A stretch of DNA of 64,000 nucleotides from Streptomyces lomondensis (GTDB taxonomy: Bacteria; Actinomycetota; Actinomycetes; Streptomycetales; Streptomycetaceae): NCBI RefSeq assembly GCF_014651035.1, contig NZ_BMWC01000005.1, positions 496,001 to 560,000 of the forward strand. The letters are read 5' to 3'. Shown here piece after piece: positions 25,834-34,418 of this stretch (positions are counted from its first letter, which is position 1; every line of letters begins with the position of its first letter). Below the pieces are notes generated by a model. That model did not search any database. It was given only the letters and a program-made list of their open reading frames with translations, and was not told the origin of the DNA. A program made the position numbers and the translations under genes.

Positions 25834-25856
25834 CTTGTCACTGTGTCAGGGTCAAG
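25834..25856 (-). promoter_or_regulatory. MerR-type dyad with TTGACC -35
   Basis: Arms CTTGTCACTG and CAGGGTCAAG flank a TGT spacer; 8 of 10 positions are symmetric. On the minus strand TTGACC lies in the outer arm, as in MerR-family promoters where the dyad sits between -35 and -10. It ends 12 nt before the GTG of the HEAT gene. No good -10 was found. Confidence 0.5.
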
Positions 25857-25901
25857 ACGTCGCCACGTCGTGGAGTTCGACAACCCGCTCCGGGGGGTTG
25901 T

Positions 25902-27443
25902 TCAGCTGCTCCGTGGGCTGTAGGGCTCGAGGAGCTGGTCGACGGGTGCGTAGTCGTCGGTGAGCAGTTGGGCGTCGCCGATCCAGGTGGTGAGGTCGTC
26001 ACCAGAGGTGATCTTCCAGCCGGTCTGCCGGGCGTCCAGTGCTTCCTGGGTCGCCCGTACGTCGACCGGCCGGTCGGAGCCGATCGCCACCAGATTGCCG
26101 CCCTGAGGGGTGGCGGTCGGGTCGAGGCCGATATCTGCGGGTTCTCCGACGAGGGCGACATGCTCGAAGGTCTCGCTGAGGGTGGCCACTTCGGCACGTG
26201 CGAAGGCCATACCACCGTGATCGATGAGGTTGGCGACGTACAGGCCGTCCTCGTCCAGCACCCTCCGCACGTCGGTCATCGCTTCCACCGTGGTGAGGTG
26301 CCACGGCACGCTGACGCCCCCGAAGGCGTCGCCGACGACGAGGTCACGGCTGCCGGTCTCCAGTCGCCGCAGGCCGAGCCTGCCGTCCTCGACGCGTACG
26401 TCGATACCGTCTCCCGGTCTCAGGCCGAGTTGGTCGCGGTCGATGCGCACGACCCCGCCGTCGATCTCGGAGACGAGGCTGCGCGTCCCGGGCCGCGTGT
26501 CCGCGAGGTAACGGGGAAAGGTGAGCCCGCCGCCGCCCAGGTGGTGGGCGGCGAGTGGCTCGCCTTCGGGAAAGGCGGCATCGACCACCGACGCGATGGC
26601 GCGCACATACGCGAACTCGAGGAAGGCCGGGTCGTCGAGGTCGACGTAGGAGTGCCGCAGACCGTCAAGGACGAGGGTGCGGCCGCTGTCCCGCTCGGGG
26701 TCCGCGACGACCCGTGCGCAGTGGTACCGGGTCTCCGTGTCGCAGGCACCGGGCGCGACCGTGGTGGCGAGGCCGCCGGCCACGACCACGAGTGCCAGGG
26801 CAGGGGCGCCGCTCCAGCCACGCGTTCGCCACTCGACCAGCGCCGAGCCGGCCACCAGCAGGGTGCCGAGGCCGATCAGTATGCCGCTGACCGGAAACCG
26901 CGAAACGAGCACGAAGCCGGTGAGGACGGTGCCGGCGATGGCACCGGCGGTGCCGACGCCGGACAGCCGGCCGACCACCGTTCCGGTCTCGGCGAGGCTG
27001 GTGAGACGCAGCTTGGTCACGATCGGCGTCACCGCCGAGAGCAGCGCGCCCGGCACGAGGATGGTCAGCGACGCGATCAGCAGGAGCAACTCCGGCGCCC
27101 ACTCCGCGGTGCTGCGCAGCACGGCGGGGGTGAGCGCCACGACCGCTCCCGACACCCCGAGCGAGGGGCCCAGGAGCCGGCGAGGCTCGACCTGATCGGC
27201 GATGCGCCCACCCATCCAGGAGCCGAGGGCGATCGCGGTGAGGGCGATGCCGATCACCAAGGTGCTGGTCTCGAGCGTGAGGCCGAGGTAGGGAGCCAGC
27301 AGCCGCAGAGCGACGATCTCCACCACCAGGACCGCGGCCGAGGACCCGAACACGAGAACGGCGGCGGCACGGGGACCCAGGCCGTAGTTGCCAGGCGTGT
27401 CCTCGGCGACAGGCGAGGAAGACAATCCGGTCACGGGCGACAT
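25902..27443 (-). CDS. fused MFS-like membrane domain / spermidine synthase-like protein
   Basis: 513 aa. Residues ~25-265 form a membrane domain of about 8 hydrophobic segments (VLVVEIVALRLLAP, GSWMGGRIADQVEPRRLL). Residues ~280-505 are a spermidine-synthase-like Rossmann domain (AHHLGGGGLTFPRYLA, the SAM-loop equivalent; VSEIDGGV; DLVVGDAFGG). Such fusions are common in actinomycetes, but their substrate is unknown and genuine polyamine synthesis is doubtful. The gene lies 79 nt upstream of the HEAT gene on the same strand. Confidence 0.85.
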   Translation of the reverse strand: MSPVTGLSSSPVAEDTPGNYGLGPRAAAVLVFGSSAAVLVVEIVALRLLAPYLGLTLETSTLVIGIALTAIALGSWMGGRIADQVEPRRLLGPSLGVSGAVVALTPAVLRSTAEWAPELLLLIASLTILVPGALLSAVTPIVTKLRLTSLAETGTVVGRLSGVGTAGAIAGTVLTGFVLVSRFPVSGILIGLGTLLVAGSALVEWRTRGWSGAPALALVVVAGGLATTVAPGACDTETRYHCARVVADPERDSGRTLVLDGLRHSYVDLDDPAFLEFAYVRAIASVVDAAFPEGEPLAAHHLGGGGLTFPRYLADTRPGTRSLVSEIDGGVVRIDRDQLGLRPGDGIDVRVEDGRLGLRRLETGSRDLVVGDAFGGVSVPWHLTTVEAMTDVRRVLDEDGLYVANLIDHGGMAFARAEVATLSETFEHVALVGEPADIGLDPTATPQGGNLVAIGSDRPVDVRATQEALDARQTGWKITSGDDLTTWIGDAQLLTDDYAPVDQLLEPYSPRSS

Positions 27444-27559
27444 CCTTGCACGCGACTCATCGAGGCGAGGTCGGTCGTTCCCGAAGAGACCCGCCGAGGC
27501 GACGGCGCGCCACAGCTGCGTACGGCCGACGAACCGCAGGCCAGGGCCCCTTCGCGGCC

Positions 27560-27605
27560 GGTTCGAGCACGGCCATGCGTTCCACGTGATGCGTCATGGG
27601 AAAGG
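27560..27605 (+). pseudogene. coding remnant with HAFHVMRH motif, copy 2
   Basis: The frame reads RFEHGHAFHVMRHGKG and matches 9406-9451 at 40 of 46 nt in the same frame. It lies in the 280-nt gap between the spermidine-synthase-like gene and jetD and has no intact gene around it. Confidence 0.35.
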
Positions 27606-27724
27606 CGTCACGACGCGGGAAATCTGGCGTAACCGCAGTTCAGTGGCCGATCTCGCCGCAGTTGAAGGGGCTTTCGGACGCCCGGAGCGTCAAACGAGCG
27701 TCAACGACCAGCCGGGCGACATCC

Positions 27725-28975
27725 TTACCGAACCTCTGCAGCGAGGTCCGCCAACAGGACGTCGGCCACCAGTTCCTCGACCACTGCGGTGCCATGCTCG
27801 GACATCGCGCGCGTCAGTTCAGGATCCCAGGGTGCCTCCGTAAGTCGGCCGGGCTGAGGGCCGTGCGATGTGCGGGCGACCACGGCACGGTAGTCCGCGG
27901 CCGTCATGCGCCAGGGGCGGGCCGGCGTCTTGTCCAGGAGATACGCGGCGATGCGAATGCCTTCTCCATCGAAGTCGCCGTGGTACCGGAGGGTGGCGCC
28001 CTGGTCCGCGAGGAGGCGGAGGAGATGGATGGCCGCGCTGTTGGGCCAGCCGGATGTGCACACAAGCGACGGGCAGTCCGGGCCGAAGCGGCGTACCGCG
28101 AGCGCCAGGATGCTGGGGTTCTCCACGGCGTGGACAACGGGCACGGGGGCAGCGGCCAGAGTGAACTCGCCCGGGGCACGCAGTTGGGCGAGAGTCAGGC
28201 TGGCGGCCTGTCCGGCCTCGGCACATACGCGGGACACGCGGGCGAGCGGGCCATCGCCGGACGGGCGCAGTCCAGCGACGAGAACGGTGGCGGATACGTC
28301 GTCGTCGGCGATGCCCGCGCGAGTCCACAGGGTTCGCCGGTCCGCGGCGGACTGAGGCGCGGCGGTGTCGTGAAGGGCTGCCAGTGCACGCAGGACGAGC
28401 GTGGACACAGGTGTGCCGTCGTCGAGTGCGTGCGCATGACCGTTCAGGACTCGGGCGGCGAAGACGGGCAGTGGCTCCGCCCGCGCGGGTAGTTCCCCGA
28501 GCACCGTGAGCGCGTCTGTCAGCAGAGACCGGGTGCGTTCCGATGAGGCTCCGACCAGCCCGGCGGCTCGGCAGGAGGCGACCCATGCGGAGAGCGCGGG
28601 CTGGGCCCTCACAATGTCGTGGTCGGCCAGCCAGGTCCACAGCTCGGCGCGTTCGTCCTCTTGGCGGCGCCGCTCGCCCGCTCGGTCGCCCAGGGGGCCG
28701 ACGAGTTCGGTGACGGTTTCGCGCACGGTACGGCCGCACAGCTCGGTGACGGCTTCTTGCAGTCGGGCCAGGTCGACGGAGGGCCGGGCGTCCGGCAGCC
28801 GGTCCAGGCCGAGGAGGTCGGCGAGGGCTTCGCGCTGGGCGTCGTCGAGCGGGCCGAGGCGCACTCGTGTGACGGGGCGGCCGGAGGAGAGGCGGTCGTG
28901 GACCGTGTGCCAGAGCGGGCGTAGCTCGGGGCGGCGCAGGGTGCGTTCGCCCGGGGCCGGTTCCGGGTGGGTCAT
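27725..28975 (-). CDS. jetD: Wadjet JetD-like nuclease subunit (TIGR02679)
   Basis: 416 aa from ATG 28975, overlapping the jetC stop by ATGA. The N-terminal half has the DUF3323 pattern (LADLLGLDRLPDARPSVDL). The C-terminal part carries a DUF2399/Toprim fold: Glu in VVHAVENPSILA and the paired Asp of YHGDFDGEGIRIA, the residues that bind metal in Toprim nucleases. JetD is the DNA-cleaving subunit of Wadjet anti-plasmid systems, recruited by the JetABC SMC motor to small circular DNA. It is the last gene of a four-gene unit with all junctions overlapping, and both Toprim motifs are intact. Confidence 0.88.
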   Translation of the reverse strand: MTHPEPAPGERTLRRPELRPLWHTVHDRLSSGRPVTRVRLGPLDDAQREALADLLGLDRLPDARPSVDLARLQEAVTELCGRTVRETVTELVGPLGDRAGERRRQEDERAELWTWLADHDIVRAQPALSAWVASCRAAGLVGASSERTRSLLTDALTVLGELPARAEPLPVFAARVLNGHAHALDDGTPVSTLVLRALAALHDTAAPQSAADRRTLWTRAGIADDDVSATVLVAGLRPSGDGPLARVSRVCAEAGQAASLTLAQLRAPGEFTLAAAPVPVVHAVENPSILALAVRRFGPDCPSLVCTSGWPNSAAIHLLRLLADQGATLRYHGDFDGEGIRIAAYLLDKTPARPWRMTAADYRAVVARTSHGPQPGRLTEAPWDPELTRAMSEHGTAVVEELVADVLLADLAAEVR

Positions 28976-31900
28976 CCCGCCTCCAGGTCGGTGCCGTTCC
29001 AGACGAAGCGCGCGCTGGTGACCGCGTCGTCGTCCCCGTCGGTGAGGAGTTGGTGGACGGCGATACCGGGCAACTCGCCGTAGGTGCACCACTCGTGGTC
29101 GGAGGTGACCACGAGGTCCAGGTCGAGTGCGGTGAGCAGGGCGAAGACCTGTCCGCGGTTGACGGTGTCGACGCCGACGAAGACCTCGTCCAGAAGGATG
29201 GGCCGGGGTGCCAGGGGCACGGCCTCGTAGTGGGCGGCGACGGCGGCGAACAGCGGCAGATGCAGGGCTATGGCCTTCTCCCCGCCGGAGAGTGCGCCGT
29301 GCAGCTTCTTGGTCAGCGGCTGCCAGCCGGTCCCGTTCGCCCGGTCGAGGCGTACGGTGAAGCGGTGCCAGGCGGTGTAGTCGAGTACTTCGCCGAGCTG
29401 TTCCTCCCAGCTCGCGGCCGTGTCACTGCCCTTGGCCTCCTCGATACGGGCGCGGAAGAAGGCGTGCAGGGCCTCCCGGTCGGTCTCGGTGACCCGGCCG
29501 GGGTCCTTCAGCAGCAGCTGACGGGCGGTGCGGGTGCTGTCCGGAAGGTCGGGACGGACGTCCCAGACGAGTTGGACGGCGACGTTGGAGGCGGTACGGA
29601 CCCGCTCCAGGTGCCCGTTCATGCGGTCGACGAGTTCACCGGCCTGACGGATGCGCGCCGCGAGGTGGCGGCGGATGTCGCCGGTGAGAATCTGGTCGAA
29701 GAGACGCCGCTCGGCGGTCGTGATGTCGTCCCGGCTGCGGTCGCGCTCCTGGGTGAGCGTGGTGAGCAGGCCCGTCGCCCCCACGCGTACACCGTCAAGG
29801 GTGGCGGTGAAGAGCTGGATGTCGTCGTCCGGTTCCAGGTCCAGGTCGGCGCGGGCGCCGAGGCGCTGGCGGGCCTCGTGGACCGCTTCGGACAGGCGGG
29901 TCGCGGCGTCGCCCAGGTTGCGCGGGGCGTGCGGGACGCTCGGCCACTTCGCCGCTGTGGCGCGGGCGGCCTCCAGGGTGGCCTTGGTGCCGTCACCGGC
30001 ATCGAGTTCCGGTGTGATGCCGGCGTCCTCGGCCAGTCCGGCCAGGCACAGGTGCCGGAACCGATGTGCCGCAGCGTCCCGGGCCGCGACGGCCTGTTCG
30101 CGTCGTTCGGCGTCCTGGCCGCTGGTGGCCCGCAGTTCTCCGATACGTCCTTCCAGGCGCAGCAGGAGATCGGCCGCCCGGCCGGCCTCCTCACGGCAGC
30201 GACGCAGCTCGGCGCGCGCCTCCGCGACGCGTGCGACGATCTGTCGGTAGTCCTCGCCGACGGTGGCTTCCACCGCCTCCAGGCGCGCCTTCAGCCCCGC
30301 CGCCTCCGCTTCGGCGGCGGCCGAGCCCTCGGCCTGTTCCTCGGCGGCCCGGCGGGATCGGTCTGCCTGCGCGGCCCTCTGGTGGGCCCGGTCGGCGGCG
30401 GCGATCGCGGCGAGGCGGGCGTCCACCCAGCTGTCGGCGGTGTCCCGGAACCTGTCGATGGCGGCGGAGAGTTCACGCAACCGGTCGCGGTCGGTGGGCA
30501 GCCCGTGTTCCGCGGCCCGGCGGTCGAGCGCGCGCAGCGCGCCCGCCACCTCGCTCTCGCACCGGGCCAGATGCCCGGCGGCGTCGCGCACGGCGTCGTC
30601 CCGAGCTGCCACCCTTTCCTCGGCGCGGTCCCAGTCACGCCGCCGGGCGTCGAGTTCCCGGTGGTCGGGGCGGGCGGCGCGGTCGGCGTCCAGCCGGGCG
30701 CGGCGAGCGGCGAGGCCGCGCAGCTGGTCGTCGAGCGTGGCGAGGGCTGCGTTCGCCTCGCCGATGCGGTCGGTCAGTTCGCCGATTCTGCGCTGCCGGG
30801 CCCGCTGCCGCGCGAGGGCGCCGATGTGGGTCGGTTCCGGCTTGCTCCAGGTCCCGGTGGCGAGCGCGAGACGCCAGGCGCCGTCGGCGGAGACGGCCGC
30901 GGGGTGCCCGCCGGGCAGCGTCGAGCCGTACGCGATGCCGGTGAGGATACGGGTCACGGTGTCGGCCGGGACGGGGATGTCCTCCTCGGGCCTCAGTACC
31001 TCCAGGAGGCTGTGCCCCGGGGCGGTCACGGCCAGGGCCGCCTCGGCGCGGGTGTCGTGTCCCGGCAGCGTGATCCCGTCGTAGGGGCTGACCCAGGCAT
31101 CCAGGAGGCCCGACGCCTCCAGTGCGGCCTCGACCGCGGCCTGAACCGGGAGCGGGACACCTTCGCGGAAGGCGACCAGCCGCCACAGGGGTGCTCCCGC
31201 CGTCGCGGTGCGGACGGTGGTGCGGGTGTGCGGGGGCACGGGCTGCAGGTCGGTTTCACCGCTCAGCCGTCGCATCTCCTCCTCCAGCCGGCTCCGCTCG
31301 TCCCGCAGGCCCTGACGTGCGGCTCGGGTGGTGGCTTCCGCCGTGGCGATCTCCTGTTCCAGCGGGCGCGCGGCGGCTTCGGCCAGGGCCGCCACCTCGG
31401 CCTCGACCGCTGCTCTGGCCACCAGTTCCTCGAAGTCGGTGATCCGTAGTTCCGTGCAGTCCTCGGCCCAGGCGAGCAGCTGTTCCGCCTGCGCGGCAAG
31501 GGCGTCGTCCCAGGCGCCGGCCGCCTGGTCCCGCCTGGCGATCGCCTCCGCGAGCCGGGTGCGGGCCTCGTCCAGCAGTTCCTCGGCGGCGCCTCGGGCG
31601 CGTACCACGCGATCGTGCTCGTCGATCGCCTCGGTGACGAGGGTGACCTGCTGCCGTCGGGCGGTGACCGCCCCGCGCAGCAGCCGACGGGCTTGTCGCG
31701 CCCCGTTCTCGGCCGTCGTGCGCGGGGAGCCGGAACCTTGGTCGCGCCCCGCGCTGTCGTGGAAGGCCACCGCGGGATCCGCGTCGAGGATCGTCCTCAC
31801 CTCGTGGTGGATGGACTCCAGCCCTGCTGCCCGGGCCGACCTGTGTGCTTCCCCGGCGGCTTCGCGCTCGTGCTCGTCGAGGGTGCGGGCCTGGCCCGCC

Positions 31901-33105
31901 GCCTCGTCGGCGTGCCGCCGGTCCTCCTCCGACTGGGCCTGCGCCGCCTGGGCAGCGGCTCGCTGCCTCCCGGCGGCAGCTGTCACGTCTTCGGTGCGAC
32001 GGCGGAGCCGGTCGAGTTCCTCGCCTTGCTTGTACGCGTCACTCTCGCGCAGGCCCTCGACGGTCTCCTCCAACGCGTGCGCGCGCAGCTCCTCTTCCTC
32101 GCGCCGCTTCTGAGCCGACTCGCGCTCCGCCAGGGCCTGTTCGAGCTCCTCGGCGCTCTGGCGGGCGACGCGGGTGAGGTTGTCCATCTCGGTGGTGGCC
32201 GAGATCAGCGCGGCGGATCCGGCACGCAGAACCCTTCGTGCGTAGGCGCGCTGCCGGGACGCGACGGTCTCGGCCGCCGTCACCTCGTCGTCGAGCCGCT
32301 TGAGGTGTTCGCGCTGCCGGTCCAGCCGCTCGAAGCCCTCGGCGAGTTCGGCGATCTCTCCCTCGCCCAGCGGGGGCAGGGCGCGGGACAGCAGAGTGGA
32401 GAGCAGGGACGGGTCGAGCCGTTCGGACAGTTTTGGCTGGCGCAGCTGGAGCAGGGCGGACAGCAGCGACTCGTAACGCTGCTCCCCCATGCCGGCGAAG
32501 AGTTCACGCCGTACGGCCGTGCGGTAGTCGGTGGCCGAGGCATGGACTTCGCCGCGGTCGCGCAGGGCTTCGGCGAGGGCGGCCCGGGTCAGGGGCTGTC
32601 CCGCCTCGTTGACGAGGAGCACACCGTCGGGGTGGGCGATTCTGGAGCCGGTGGTGAAGTAGTCGGCGTGGACCGTGCTGGTGTGCACGCTCGCCTGCAG
32701 GCGCGCCCCGAAGCCGAACCACTGCTCGGTGCCGTTGTCGCCGACGCGGCGGAACTCCATCCACACGTACCCGACGCGGGTCTTGCCGGAGGCACCCTCG
32801 CCCAGCAGGTTCCAGTGCATGGTGCGTTCCGAACCGCCGAACGTGGACAGACGGTTGGGGCGGAGGCTGGCGTCGAAGAGGAACGGCAGCAGAAGTTCCA
32901 GGGCCTTGGACTTGCCCGAACCGTTCTGGCCGCGCAGCAGCAGGCGGCCCTGGTGGAAGGTGAACGTCTCGTCGTAGTAGCGCCAGACGTTGAGGATGCC
33001 CGCGCGGTGCGGCTGCCAGCGGCGGCGGGCGGTGTCCGGCACCCGCGTCGGCGGCTCGGTGGACTCCTCGGGCCCTCGCGGGAGGGGAAGCTCTGTCACG
33101 CTCAC
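28972..33105 (-). CDS. jetC: Wadjet JetC-like SMC ATPase (TIGR02680)
   Basis: 1377 aa from GTG 33105 (GGAAGGAG upstream; overlaps the jetB stop by GTGA). A longer frame to 33219 overlaps jetB and is rejected. Walker A is LLRGQNGSGKSKALE (~residue 60). Long charged coiled coils occupy ~300-1150 with a hinge-like segment in the middle. The SMC signature LSGGEKAIALH and Walker B RPILLDEVFVGVD close the ATPase head. JetC is the MukB-like motor that loops plasmid DNA. All ATPase motifs look intact, so the system is probably active. Confidence 0.92.
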   Translation of the reverse strand: MSVTELPLPRGPEESTEPPTRVPDTARRRWQPHRAGILNVWRYYDETFTFHQGRLLLRGQNGSGKSKALELLLPFLFDASLRPNRLSTFGGSERTMHWNLLGEGASGKTRVGYVWMEFRRVGDNGTEQWFGFGARLQASVHTSTVHADYFTTGSRIAHPDGVLLVNEAGQPLTRAALAEALRDRGEVHASATDYRTAVRRELFAGMGEQRYESLLSALLQLRQPKLSERLDPSLLSTLLSRALPPLGEGEIAELAEGFERLDRQREHLKRLDDEVTAAETVASRQRAYARRVLRAGSAALISATTEMDNLTRVARQSAEELEQALAERESAQKRREEEELRAHALEETVEGLRESDAYKQGEELDRLRRRTEDVTAAAGRQRAAAQAAQAQSEEDRRHADEAAGQARTLDEHEREAAGEAHRSARAAGLESIHHEVRTILDADPAVAFHDSAGRDQGSGSPRTTAENGARQARRLLRGAVTARRQQVTLVTEAIDEHDRVVRARGAAEELLDEARTRLAEAIARRDQAAGAWDDALAAQAEQLLAWAEDCTELRITDFEELVARAAVEAEVAALAEAAARPLEQEIATAEATTRAARQGLRDERSRLEEEMRRLSGETDLQPVPPHTRTTVRTATAGAPLWRLVAFREGVPLPVQAAVEAALEASGLLDAWVSPYDGITLPGHDTRAEAALAVTAPGHSLLEVLRPEEDIPVPADTVTRILTGIAYGSTLPGGHPAAVSADGAWRLALATGTWSKPEPTHIGALARQRARQRRIGELTDRIGEANAALATLDDQLRGLAARRARLDADRAARPDHRELDARRRDWDRAEERVAARDDAVRDAAGHLARCESEVAGALRALDRRAAEHGLPTDRDRLRELSAAIDRFRDTADSWVDARLAAIAAADRAHQRAAQADRSRRAAEEQAEGSAAAEAEAAGLKARLEAVEATVGEDYRQIVARVAEARAELRRCREEAGRAADLLLRLEGRIGELRATSGQDAERREQAVAARDAAAHRFRHLCLAGLAEDAGITPELDAGDGTKATLEAARATAAKWPSVPHAPRNLGDAATRLSEAVHEARQRLGARADLDLEPDDDIQLFTATLDGVRVGATGLLTTLTQERDRSRDDITTAERRLFDQILTGDIRRHLAARIRQAGELVDRMNGHLERVRTASNVAVQLVWDVRPDLPDSTRTARQLLLKDPGRVTETDREALHAFFRARIEEAKGSDTAASWEEQLGEVLDYTAWHRFTVRLDRANGTGWQPLTKKLHGALSGGEKAIALHLPLFAAVAAHYEAVPLAPRPILLDEVFVGVDTVNRGQVFALLTALDLDLVVTSDHEWCTYGELPGIAVHQLLTDGDDDAVTSARFVWNGTDLEAG

Positions 33106-34418
33106 TGCTGGTCTCCTTCCGCGGCGACGTCCCCGGAAGCCGTGCCGCCTGCCGTCGGCCTGTCCTCCGTACCCGAACTCGTCGTCCCCGTCAGGCGGTA
33201 GCGGTACGCGGCCGGGCACGCGACGACACGCCCCCCGGCCCGGCGGGCCAGGCCGACGTCACGCAGTACGCGTACGGCGTCGTCGGACAACCGGGCCGCG
33301 CCGTCCTCGGACTGATACGCCCTGGCCCACCGCGGGAAGCGGCGCAGCAGATCCGCTCCGGCCTCGGCGAGCTGCTCGGGCAGCAGCCCGGCGGGCGCGG
33401 CGCACAGCGGCTCCAGGATGAGCAGCGCGGCGACCCGGGCGGTGGACGTGTCGTCGGGGAAGCGGACATCGGTGGCGAGCCCGTCGGGGTCCACGAGCAG
33501 GAAGCCCTCGGCGCGCTCCTCCAGGAGGAAGCCGGCCTGCTCGACCGAGCGGCGCAGGATCTGGCGTCCGGTCAGGGAGGTGACGTACGCCAGTTCGTCG
33601 TCGGTGAGTTCCGTCCGGTACAGCACGGGGTCGTCGAAGAGGCGGCGCAGCACCGAGTGGCGCAGCCTCAGGTTGCGTTGTGCGTCCGTGGCGGCGGTCT
33701 CGCTGTGCGCCTCGTCCGTCGTGCCGTCGGCGAGCGTGCCGCCGTAGCGGCGCTCCCGTACGAGGCCCGTCAGGAGTTCCTCGAACCGCGCGGGCACCTC
33801 GTCCGGGGGTACGGCGAGCCGGGAGGCACCGACGGGCGCGGCGGGCAGCCGCATCAGCAGCGTGGTGTCCACCCGGTAGAGGACCTTTGCCTCGGCGGAC
33901 TCGACGTACGCCTCGGTGGTCCCGTCGACCGCGCGCAGCACGTCGTACGACTCCAGCAGCTTCAGGGCGTCGACGAACGCCATCCGCTCCGGCTTGTGAA
34001 CCGGGTCGAACGCGGCCAGCGCCCGGTCGGCCGCCGTGGCCTGCACGACACGGTCGGCGACCATACCGATGGTCGTCATCGGCATCGACAGCAGCTCGGC
34101 CGCGGTCACGCACAGCAGCACGTAACGCCGGCGGTCGAACGGGGCCCGTCCGGAGCGCGCCCTGCGGGCCGGCCGGGAGCCGTCCGGGTCGGCGCGGACC
34201 TTGGTGAGGCGGGCGTAGCCGCGGCGAGGCTCCACCACCAGGCTCCAGCCGCAGGTGTAGTCGAACCACTGCGCCAGCGGCTCGCGACGGCGGCGTACCA
34301 GTTCGAAGCCGGCCGGGTCGGCGGCCTCGGTGAGCAGGGGTCGGGCCAGCAGGAGACGGACGGCGCGGGCGACCTCCTCCCGCTCCGCTGCCGCGAGTTG
34401 GTTGGCGAGGGTGCTCAT
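33102..34418 (-). CDS. jetB: Wadjet JetB-like subunit (TIGR02678/DUF2398)
   Basis: 438 aa; ATG overlaps the jetA stop. It starts LANQLAAAEREEVARAV and has the LLARPLLTEAADPAGFELVR, RRYVLLCVTAAELL and ERRYGGTLADG segments of TIGR02678, a family of winged-helix proteins corresponding to the MukE-like subunit. It bridges the JetA kleisin and the JetC ATPase. No catalytic residues are expected. Confidence 0.85.
   Translation of the reverse strand: MSTLANQLAAAEREEVARAVRLLLARPLLTEAADPAGFELVRRRREPLAQWFDYTCGWSLVVEPRRGYARLTKVRADPDGSRPARRARSGRAPFDRRRYVLLCVTAAELLSMPMTTIGMVADRVVQATAADRALAAFDPVHKPERMAFVDALKLLESYDVLRAVDGTTEAYVESAEAKVLYRVDTTLLMRLPAAPVGASRLAVPPDEVPARFEELLTGLVRERRYGGTLADGTTDEAHSETAATDAQRNLRLRHSVLRRLFDDPVLYRTELTDDELAYVTSLTGRQILRRSVEQAGFLLEERAEGFLLVDPDGLATDVRFPDDTSTARVAALLILEPLCAAPAGLLPEQLAEAGADLLRRFPRWARAYQSEDGAARLSDDAVRVLRDVGLARRAGGRVVACPAAYRYRLTGTTSSGTEDRPTAGGTASGDVAAEGDQQ

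Noticed and set aside
33106..33219. N-terminal extension of the JetC-like protein
   Set aside because: It overlaps jetB by more than 100 nt; GTG 33105 gives the normal 4-nt overlap and has GGAAGGAG upstream.
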